Source: Tubulanus polymorphus (lineage: Eukaryota; Nemertea; Palaeonemertea; Tubulaniformes; Tubulanidae). Taken from it: a DNA stretch of 64,000 bases. The stretch covers positions 9,474,485-9,538,484 of the forward strand of contig NC_134027.1 of NCBI RefSeq assembly GCF_964204645.1. The letters run 5' to 3'. This document shows positions 39,681 to 53,379 of the stretch, one piece after another (the stretch's first letter is position 1; every line of letters starts with the position of its first letter). Both the position numbers and the translations under genes were made by a program. The notes beneath the pieces are model-generated. The model saw only the letters and a program-made list of their open reading frames with translations. It was not told where the DNA came from and searched no databases.

Positions 39681-39808
39681 TGGGGCCCAGGACCCAGTTT
39701 TACAGCCTGGTATTAACTTTAACTGGGGGGCTAACTCAATCCATTCTCAATTGAGCTAGCGCCTGGTTTAAAGTTAATATCAGTCCACAAAACCAGGCCC
39801 GGGCCCGG
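39681..39808. mobile_element. Foldback/MITE, family A, tandem neighbour
   Basis: A second, more diverged copy only about 40 bases after the copy at 39528, in the same arrangement (GGACCCAGTTTTACAGCCTGG ... CCACAAAACCAGGCCC). Confidence 0.75.
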
Positions 39809-41466
39809 GATCATACAAAAATTTGTCATAACTCCCAATTAAATATCAATTCATCAAAACGTAGACGGTAAATAGTGGCGCGTTTGAATCGCGTGTATAC
39901 AACACATTTCAACTCGTACGATAAATGCTTTCAACGCGCTAACGATCCACAATTTATGTTAAGTTGATTCTAAGTCGTACTGTAAATCAGTATTAACTCA
40001 TACAGAGGGGGCTTTAAAAAGAATTCTGCGAAAGGCCTACCGATATTGTACGTATGCGCATATCAAATAAACATATAGCCTAGTTATGTTAGATATTTAG
40101 TTGCCAGTGTACAGTTCCAGAATCGAGACCTTTTAGCACTAGAGACAAATCATAGCTCATTTCACGAATTCTATAATCAAATCAAACACACCCATAGATA
40201 ATTAAGTAGAAGCCTACAGTTGATGACCAAACCATTTATTTAAACTCCATCATCAGAGAACCCAACTCTCTCGGAGTTTAGTCGAAACGCTGAAACGTGT
40301 CAGAAAATAAACGGCTTAATTATCATTTGACATTATTATTATGCAGGTTTTTACTTATTAACTCTGAATGCCGTAATATCGGTCGGCCAGACACACCCAT
40401 GCCTCTCCGGAACAAACATGATAGTTCGACTTACATTTAAACCAACAATAAAACCATTCAAATTGGAAACGAAAATCTCTGAAGGCATGGAAATCTAACA
40501 GGCAAAATAGCACTGGCGGCAACAATACCGTTCATCAATGAGCAATGATTAATCTATAGAACCACAGTCTCAGCACTCACATCAATTGCTTATATCATTT
40601 ACATTAAAATCGTCTGAATGTACTCAAAAGTGATTTTCTAGGAGGTTGCCTCTCCAGAGGTGGAGATTTTCCAGCGGTAATAATTCAATGAACAACTTAA
40701 GTTATTACACTTTTTTTGTAAATGCGCAATTACCATCTAACATGTTTTCTTATTAAGGGCCGATCTTGATACAACCAAGTTTGGTATGTTGGAGTTCGGA
40801 TAGATGATGGTCTAACGCATGAAATTTTACAACTTTATAGAATACATAAGTAATGATTGATATCAAACATTTTCCATAACGAAAAATCATTTTTATGCGG
40901 AATATTTGCCCGGAAAAATTGCTCATGTCGTAAGTTCCCAATTCTCTTTATTGCATCCACAGGATTCCCTCGAATTTTATTCCATTTGTATGACACATGG
41001 AAAATGGTGAAATCTAACTGATAGTGGCCAAATTCGGTATTATGGAAGACAACACAAAGAAATGAAGGCATTTTCCTATTTTTATGCCTTTTTTACCATT
41101 CGCTGTCATTCAGTGATTAAGAGGTAGCATGCATAACCGATTTTTGGGGATTCTATGAGTTGCGACGCGTTATAGCAGGCACCTAGACTGAATACAATCT
41201 TTACAATTATCTATAACATGAAGCACCTCGAACATTAACACAGCATTGAGCTATGCTTATATAAACAAAATAAATTGCTAGTAATCATCATGATCATTCA
41301 TAAGATTCCTCCTTGTTCCAAAATGGCGCAATCAAAAAATGCGAGAAACTGCTGAAAATGGCACGTGGATGAGATTAATCCAAAAATCTCGGTTTGTTTT
41401 ACATTTAAACACTCATAGGTCGCCAGCAACCATTAAGTAATGATTTCAAATTCAATGTACTCTTAC

Positions 41467-44284
41467 CTGCTGGTTGATTCCCGACGCCTTCGGGATAAGA
41501 TTTCTCATCCACAGTAGCTATTCTAGCAACAGATCTGTCGTCTTTTAATGATGAACTGCTCATCGGTTGGTCGTCAACCTGAAGAAATAAACAAGATTTG
41601 TCAACATCCTTACCCCCAAAATGATGTGATATAGCAATAGACCTCATGATAGTTTTATCATATTTGATTCAGGAGTCAGTTCATTTTTCACTCCAGTGAA
41701 ACACGCTTATAGGCTATAGGGTCCCTACAAATCAGTCATTCCTTGGATATAAGGAGTTTTAAAGGAGAAAATTTCAAATTTGGGGGACGCGTCTGCATCA
41801 TTTTCAGAACTCCTCCTAAATCGGTACAGTGTATCTTGGTAAACCTTTAATTCTGGGGTTTCGTAAGCAAATATTTATCCTAAACTGGGTTTCTAATTTG
41901 GTAATTGCTAATCGGGAAAAAACAAATCTTGGTCCCAACTGTACCAATTTAGGCATAGTTTACTGTACAACTACAAACTAGACAAAAATTTCTAAATGCC
42001 TATTACTCAAAATTAGATTCAGACCATAAAATGGAGTCTTTTTTCTCTCTTTCAAATGAATTAAGAAGACTTTATGGCAATCCTTCTCAATACAGTGTAA
42101 AATGGATATGAAAATGATGGTCTATTCAGACTGCACAGTTTCACTTGTATTAAGACCAAAGTGAAGTATGTCTTCATAAGATTAAGAGAAATATTCCCTA
42201 AACATCGATCCCAGACAAAAATAAATCGACTCTAGTTAAAAACGCAATATTTGTGCTAAAATCTAGTTTGATTATACCTTCTCAGTTTTGATTCCGTAAT
42301 GTTCTAAATACTTCTCTTTGCGAAGTTTCGGCGGCAGAACGACGTCGGTCGGAGTTTGCTGTGTCTCGTGCGTCGTCGACGTATTGTGACGCGATTTCAA
42401 CTTTTTCACGCAGATGACGCACACGACGACGATGATGCCGTCGTCCATGACGATTGCGCCGTCCGGCCGATTCAGCTCCTTCAGCTCGGGGTGGCGTTTC
42501 AGCGAGATCGCCTTCACGTTCTTGCGCGTTTCGATGCACGCGCACACGTAGCAGACGAACTCCGTCGTGTTGTACTGACGCAGCCAGCGATTATTGTCGC
42601 CGGGCTTCTTCGAGTTCTCGTACATGTGCCACTGCATAAGCAAACTGTGGTAGCAATAACGACAACACGACGCCGTACCCTGCGTCAAGATCGGCTCCGC
42701 GCCCGCCGCCGCCGACCGATTCACCAAGAACGGGAAAAACTGCTTCACCTCGGTCTGATATTCGGACTTCCCCTTTTCCGGATAAGCCGAGACGACGTGC
42801 AGCTTTTGCGCTTCGGTCTTCGTGCCGCAAACGAAGCAACAAGAGATCTTAACGCCTTTCACCTCGGCGCCGGACACAGACTTCTGCGTCGCCGCGTCGT
42901 TATCGTTATTATTCGCGTAGAAATTAAACGGACTCGCGATTGCTAGAAGGCCTTGATTCTGCTGCGCGGAAACGTTCGGCGACGGACTGCTGGATCCGAT
43001 ATGGATGTTCAACGGTTTTGTAACGTTGGCGTTGTCGGCGGCGACGTCGCTCGGTTTCATACGCGCTGCGTCGGAGGGTAGATTTCTATCTGACGATGCG
43101 CTATTCGGTAACGAGTACGTTCTCAGGTGTACGGGAATCGACGCGTCTTCGTTCGTGTGCCATTGGTGCTTCAACGAATTGTAGCACATACGACACGCCA
43201 TCACTCGCCCGTCACCATCCATTTGTCGCGCCTTCGACGGCGTTTTCAAATTGAATATAAATGGAAAATACATCGGATCCATGACGCCTTTATACGGCGG
43301 TTTTGCGTAAATGATTTTCAGCGAATCGCGGTGGTAGACCTGTCCGCACAAAAAGCACGCCTCTTCGATTCGTTTCACGTTACTCTGCAGCGGACTTTCG
43401 GTGCCTTTCAAAGGCGACGAAGCGATGACCGTTTGCGCATGCGTCGGCGCCGAAACATTTCCGACGTTGTAAATTCGGTTTTCTTCGTTCGTGCTGGTGA
43501 GTTCGTAAGCCTTCCACTGCGTCTGCAGCCCGTTCCAGCACGAGCCGCAAACTCTCGTCAGGCCTTGTTTACCGAGCGCCATCGCTCCGGTCGGCGGCTC
43601 GATTTTTTCCAAAAACGGGAAATATTTAACGGCGTCCGTTTGTTTACGGGAATAAACGAACTTCCCCGACGTCGACGGCGCCGTTTTTCCGCAAGTATAG
43701 CAAACCATCGTGCTAGCCGATTCTTCACTTGGCGCGATACCCGCTTCCGGGTAACCGTTTTGCGCGCTAGGTTTTGACGATTTCAAATTACCGGTAAGAT
43801 CCATCGCGCCCGAACTGTCGAAACTATCAGAGTTAACAGGCGCTGACTGCGACTGATTAGTAACGTAGCCGTCATCGCCGACCTCCGTTTTGTAGGTCAT
43901 CATGCCGGGCACCTGATTTGACCGTCCCTGGTCGTATTGGTTGTACGGCGACCGGTGGTGATGCAACCCGAATAGTAATGCGGCGTATTCACCTTGAGTA
44001 TTCATTTCGGCGCCGGTGTAAAGTCCATCGTCGGCGCGTTTTAACCAATATAAACGTTTTATTGGCGGCGTCTTAGTCCGTTCGAAACACTCCCACTGCT
44101 GGTTCAGAAAACTGAAACAGACCTTACACGACGGAATCAAGCCGCCGGGCCCCGGTTTTTGGCAGCCTTTCGGTGGATCATGGTGTTCGAGAAACGGAAA
44201 ATACGAACCCTTTTCGCGAGGTTTTATATGCAGAGTCGAGGTAGCCCCTAAGCTACCGCAAACAAAACACACGACTCTACTCAT
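41467..44284 (-). CDS. Protein with five repeated CxxC...CxxC (FPF/QW) modules; 3' end unresolved, possibly an alternative 5' part of GSE1
   Basis: Exon 42278..44284 (669 codons from ATG 44284) ends at GAGAAG/gtataa and joins in phase 0 to exon 41467..41578, which ends in phase 1 at a good donor (CAG/gtaaga). The long exon encodes four very similar modules and a fifth, shorter one: CxxC pairs at 6/9+53/56, 195/198+246/249, 310/313+364/367, 483/486+541/544 and 578/581+622/625. Modules 1-4 carry an aromatic FPF motif between the pairs (YFPFL in 1 and 2, YFPFI in 3, FFPFL in 4) and QW about seven residues after the last Cys. Module 1 continues into RLYWLKR. The pattern suggests four-Cys metal-binding folds, one zinc per module. 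Linkers are Ser/Asn/Pro-rich and disordered. I do not recognise the family by name. The phase match to the GSE1 exon at 27553..27762 suggests the two may be one gene. Antisense open frames over this exon are shadows caused by its high GC. Confidence 0.8.
41719..42012. mobile_element. Family F element (GGGTCCCTAC ends), right end missing
   Basis: Begins GGGTCCCTACAAATCAGTCA and follows the 27015 copy through AAGGAGTTTTAAAGGAGAAA and CTCCTAAATCGGTAC to GGCATAGTTTACTG. It sits in the intron between the two CxxC exons. Confidence 0.7.
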
Positions 44285-45859
44285 ACTGCATAGCAAATAC
44301 TGGCTTCAGCGCACGAGTAAGGCTGAATACTTGAAAGATTCGGTGGTCCCTTGTAGATATCATTTTGGTTTATCTGAAATACGTTAATAAAGTTGAATCA
44401 ATCACGGCTTTTAATCCACTAATACGTGTATTAGACTGAAATCTACTTTAATGCAAAATGCAAATGATATATACTGATGAATGTATGATAAGGCTTAGCA
44501 TCAGTGCTGTGGATCCCTAGCCTAAATATAATTAAAATCATAAAACATAGTCATAGGCAGTTTGCTGTAGGCCTAGGCCCTCTGTAATGTAGCCGTTTGT
44601 ATATTTACAATTACGTAATCATCACAGGAACTTTAGCGATAATTTATTACAAACATCTGATCCAGGGATAACCCTAGTTTGGATAACAGCCAATGTTACC
44701 ACTCTCGGCTACAATGGCTACATGGGCATAGGTAGTCCGGCATTGGGATGCCTAATTTAGGTTCATTCCACTACTGAATCAGTGACATCATAGGCCTAAT
44801 CATAAAATACACGAATACTCAATTTCATAGATTAGAATTGCTTTTCCACCTTTGTAAAGATCACTCAGTGTGACCCTTTATATCGTATTACAGTTAGCTA
44901 TCAGTTAATTAACCCCCACATTGTTACAATGTAATTAATAAGTGTTCCTTTTGCTATCAATCAGAGCCAAGTTTTTATCTTTTGTTTCTGACTGTTAACC
45001 AACACATAGCTGAGGCTATACCAGCTACTTAAGGGTCACACTAGAAACGTCGATCTACGAAAGAAATTGGGAAATATTCGGGCCGTTTTTCCATCGGTTC
45101 CAAAAAAGTTTTTTGACAGAAATTTTTAGAGGCAATTTAATTTAGGCCCGATATATGTGTCCTTTAAATTCAACATACCACATTGAATCGGTTCATTTTC
45201 ATCGTCAACATTACAGGGTTCATAACAACGCGTTTATATTAGCTGAGACCGGTTTTAACATGGTTTAAATCGTTGATTTGTCGTATTAGTCACATCAGAG
45301 GAAAACACAAAGGCTACTACAAATCAATTCAATCCAATCTTTATTTCAAATCGATCGATAATTCTAGAGTAGTCGTAAACATGCCGCGAGAGGCTCCGAA
45401 ATCTGAGTGGACTAAAACTAAAAATCGAGAGCGACATTAAAGAAATATTTTGGTATTTCTTATGTAATGAATGAGTTTTCGATCTTACGTAAGCACCACA
45501 ACGTTAGAACCCTACGGCCTAAGAAAAAAGAATTATATAGCCTGGTATCGCCCTGTGATCATGACTTGCATTTTTGGCACAAGAAAAAGCTTTGTTTTCC
45601 CCATCTAATAATAGACTAAAATGAATGAATAGTAACGTTAGAAATAGAAGCCACGACTCAATATCGAATTAAAACGTAACCTTTCGATTCAGTTCCTAAA
45701 TGGCCGAGACATAATATCGAAAATGCATTTGCACGTGACAAATGAATATTGACCAAAGTCCAAAGAATTATCAGGATTCGAACCTGCTTGATTCGCCAGT
45801 AACGACTACGATTGGATGAGCACTATCCAATCACGCGTTGCGTATGCCGGCACGGTGCG
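44285..45859. other. Divergent intergenic region between the CxxC gene and AHCY
   Basis: About 1.6 kb holding both 5' flanks. An intron acceptor (ctatgcag/T) lies immediately before ATG 44284, so a non-coding upstream exon of the CxxC gene may lie here. Antisense to AHCY, near 45780-45800, is a perfect tRNA-type T-arm (CAGGTTCGAATCCTG) without the rest of a tRNA. Confidence 0.45.
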
Positions 45860-45866
45860 TATAAAA
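45860..45866 (+). promoter_or_regulatory. TATA box of the AHCY gene
   Basis: TATAAAA lies 83 bases upstream of the AHCY start codon. A start site near 45890, in the pyrimidine-rich CGTCCTCTGTTT, would give a 5' UTR of about 60 bases. This fits a highly expressed housekeeping gene. It is the only clear core-promoter motif I found next to a gene start in this window. Confidence 0.6.
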
Positions 45867-45948
45867 CTGAGTGGCTTGACTAACTCGTCCTCTGTTTCAG
45901 TAAAATCCTTTCGGTATCTGGATCTACGAGTTTGACAACTGCTGCAAT

Positions 45949-50293
<4,345 letters not shown>

Positions 50294-50610
50294 AAAGTTT
50301 TTCTGTCAACAGAAGCACCTAGTGGACGATCTATTAAAACTAATTCATTCGCAGTTGAAAGCGTTCGAACAATTACCAGACGCAGGTGCCAGAATCTTGG
50401 TTTTAGCGGCTTGTGATTACAAAAACCGAGCTAATAATTTAGATCGTACAAGGAAAAAATTTATCTAGTTCTTTACATCATGTTGTAAATGGCCATTGTT
50501 CGTTTTTTGCCTGTTACATCATTCCATATCGAGTTACATGTGACTATCGAATATATTTTTGGGTAAAAGAAGATTAATGTACACATAAATGTGCTGGTTT
50601 TTAACTGTTC

Positions 50611-50616
50611 AATAAA
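50611..50616 (+). terminator. Poly(A) signal of AHCY
   Basis: AATAAA 318 bases after the AHCY stop codon, followed by a T-rich stretch. It is well placed as the cleavage and polyadenylation signal. Confidence 0.6.
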
Positions 50617-50769
50617 TTTACTCAGAAATTTTCTCTAATGGTTTGCGTATTGCTTTGATGTTTTGCTGTTTGATATTTTGCGAGGAAATTATGGTGGTCT
50701 TTAGTGGAATGACCACCCTGGGACTGGTTTCCTGCCTTTGGTAGAAGCGAGTTGATACATGTGCGCGAT

Positions 50770-50910
50770 CGAACCTCATTACAACAAACTACAGAATATA
50801 TTCAACCGATGGAATTATTAAAATTTTCCTATTTAGGAAAAAATCACTGGTTAGTAATAACCGGTAATATTTGTTGACTGGTCATGTTATAACGGTGTTC
50901 CACTGCAGTG
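50770..50910. mobile_element. pogo/Tigger-like MITE, family E, degenerate
   Basis: Ends CGAACCTCATTACAACAAAC and GTTATAACGGTGTTCCACTG. Lies just downstream of AHCY. Confidence 0.6.
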
Positions 50911-51028
50911 CCGTTGTAGGCAGTACCATAGTGTAACTGAAAATTGAGGAATGGACCACAGAAGATAATTGATGAACGTTCTGTGAAACTAGACCTAAAT
51001 TGAAAAACCTGACTGATGTAGCCTAGAC

Positions 51029-51151
51029 GCGGAGTGCAACTTCGTCATTACGACCTCGGATATAACGGTTATTGCAAACCTAGAATTTCAGTTATGACGA
51101 ACAAACGGCTATTATCTGGCCTGAAGTTCGTTATAATGAGATTTCACATGG
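51029..51151. mobile_element. pogo/Tigger-like MITE, family E, degenerate
   Basis: Contains CGTCATTACGACCTCGGATA and GTTCGTTATAATGAGATTTC, close to the copy at 50770 and in the AHCY-URAD spacer. Confidence 0.55.
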
Positions 51152-51640
51152 ATACGGCCAGGCCAGCTTCTCGACGTTTTCTTCTTTTATAAGTAAAAAT
51201 AGAATACAATCGGACGGGTATAAGACTCGTGTTATTAGTGTCGGGTATATTTTTACGATCGGTGCCGTGGTCAGAGCGCTCGTTGTGTAGTTCGGCAGAT
51301 GGGCTAGGACTACACACAAATCTTTTGGGTGGGTCATTAGTTTATGCGTATCTTGGTATTTATTTTTCAAATATCAAAAATCATTTTGATGGACTTCGTA
51401 GTCTTGAGAAGTATCTTTTTGAGCATGAATCCTGATAATTTCTGTTATCTCTTTTATTTTATGACACCGTTTTAATCCTGATTTGCACAATTTCAAAAAT
51501 GAAAAAAAATGTTATCATATAAACAAGAACAGCCAGATTTCCACAGCAGAAAATTTCCTAATCAATAATTTGAAATTCAATATGTCTAACAATGTTTTGT
51601 ATTACTGTAATCGGTGAGTTATTGATATACGTATTACGAG

Positions 51641-53379
51641 CTATAACTTAGCTTCCCTTTCGCTACGGATTGTCGAGAGGGGTTCTGATGCAGATGATTC
51701 GAAAATAATATTTTTCAGTCTTATTTCACATATCTTTTTCACCTCTTCAATACCCGTCAGTATTTCGGTAATTTTGTCATTTTTCACTCGGGCCTCTATA
51801 CCGCTTAAGATAGCATTCTTTTTATTCTGCTTGGCACAGATGACAAAAGGGAAACCAAACTTCTCTCTGTAACTACCATTATGGTTGATCAAGATGTGGC
51901 GTTCTTGTTCGGTTAGCGAGTGGAGACCGGCAGCATTTTGTTCATCAGTTGACTCCGAAGAAAGCAAGCCGGATTGCGCCACTTTCCCAGCCAAATCTGG
52001 ATGCAAGCGAAGCACACCCTCTTTACCTGGCAGAAATAAGAAAATTGGTAATGATCCTGTATTCAAACGGAATTCAGAACTATTCTTTTTAACATGGCAT
52101 TCAACCAGCATGCCTAGTTATGATGAATAGCAATACAAAAGAATCAATGACCTTTTCGTTAAATATCTTTAACATATAATGGCTGGTATCTCTAGGCAGA
52201 ACGTGATTGTACATTTAAAAAGGACGATAACATTAGAGAATATTGCTACTGATTCTTAAATTAGTTATAAATCGGTGGCTTTAATGTCACTCTATTATGG
52301 AATACCTCAAGGGCCATACGACTTACGAGTTACGTTTTACGACTTACGAGTTACGTTTTACGAGTTACGATTTACGTTTTACGAGTTACTTATACATTTC
52401 CTTGAATATTCGTTACGACTTCCGTTTTATGAGTAAGTTTTACGAATTACGAGTTACGATTTTTACGAGTTAAGTGTTGGAGTTTCGGTTCGCAAGAGTT
52501 CAAGGACAGTGGCCACGTGGTAGGTATTTCACTGTGTGGGTGGATGTAATTATTAGACGAATAACTGTAACGATGATGGATGGCTGTATGCAGCCCAGTG
52601 TTTTCAAAAAATAAATAAATTTTTTCTAAATTGATGAATCTTGTTCTAATTATCAAAATCATTTCCAGCTAAGATCTATTGAAATATCGTCTATTAAAAT
52701 CATCGTGCACGTAACGGGGCAGTCATCAGTCAGTGTGAAATGTATTGTCAGCATTTAATAGATTTTGAGAAGGTTCGCACAGCAGATGGCCAACACGCAG
52801 ATTTTCTGCCCTGTAATAGACCACTGCAGTCGAGATTGATTCACTATGTACAATAAATTACTCTTATTATGCTGTTTGAAATGACAATTCGACTTCATTT
52901 TGAAACCCGTTCTTTGAATAACGCGCTTCGGATATCCGAAGCCAATTAGTGAAAAACGTGTAATTCGTAAAACGTAAGTCGTAAAACGTAATTCGTAAGT
53001 CGTAACGTATTGTAGGAAATGTATTAGTAACTCGTAAAACGTAAATCGTAACTCGTAAAACGTAACACGTAAGTCGTATGGCCCTTGAGGTATTCCATAA
53101 AATTGCGAAAATTGATACGGTGTTTCTTGACATTCTCCGCGTAGTAGACGCTATAGTCTCGGAGACTAAATCGCTCATGTAGACGAGACTTGCGGACTTA
53201 CCCGATAGCGGTAGCTCGTCTATGAAGGCACATACGAGTTGATGTATGTGATCAACATTTCTGAAAGGTCTGTATGAATATATCGCTGCTGAGCATAGTT
53301 GACAAAATTCGACGATGTTTCCGAACACTTCTATAAAGCGATCGGCATCAAATCGATTCACCTCCTCGATCGAATACAT
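51641..53379 (-). CDS. URAD: 2-oxo-4-hydroxy-4-carboxy-5-ureidoimidazoline (OHCU) decarboxylase, complete
   Basis: Two exons, 53202..53379 and 51641..52026, joined in phase 1 (CTATCGG/gtaagt to ctgccag/GTAAAG), giving 187 aa. The enzyme performs the last step of uric acid breakdown to (S)-allantoin, after urate oxidase and HIU hydrolase. Family features: an N-terminal helix with VNRFDADRFIEVFGNIVE, HPDLAGK carrying the catalytic histidine, LTEQERHILINHN, YREKFGFPFVICAKQNKK, and a final helical segment with an acidic/basic repeat. The last three residues, AKL, form a peroxisomal targeting signal type 1, the compartment expected for animal uricolysis. The single intron contains an 0.8-kb foldback element. 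URAD converges on AHCY with about 1.35 kb between stop codons. Confidence 0.94.
52295..53100. mobile_element. Foldback element with ACGAGTTACGTTTT-type subterminal arrays, URAD intron
   Basis: Ends are inverted: TTATGGAATACCTCAAGGGC at the left (continuing CATACGACTTACGAGTTACG) and CGTATGGCCCTTGAGGTATTCCATAA at the right. Inside each end is an array of TACGAGTTACG / CGTAACTCGTA words. The unique centre is about 450 bases and includes an unrelated open stretch. Possible TA target duplication. The element fills most of the single URAD intron. Confidence 0.8.

Larger units (their letters stand above)
38351..41466. other. Region between the GSE1 short first exon and the CxxC gene
   Basis: AT-rich DNA with two adjacent foldback elements (39528-39639 and 39681-39808) and a hAT-like end at 38785. 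No convincing terminal exon for the CxxC gene was found here, which is one reason to consider splicing into GSE1. Confidence 0.45.

Noticed and set aside
42356-43777. Plus-strand open frames of about 196 and 216 codons
   Set aside because: They are antisense shadows of the GC-rich CxxC exon, with Arg/His/Leu-rich composition and no domain features.
45775-45860. Minus-strand tRNA gene upstream of AHCY
   Set aside because: Only the T-arm (CAGGTTCGAATCCTG) is good. No D-arm, anticodon arm or acceptor pairing could be drawn.
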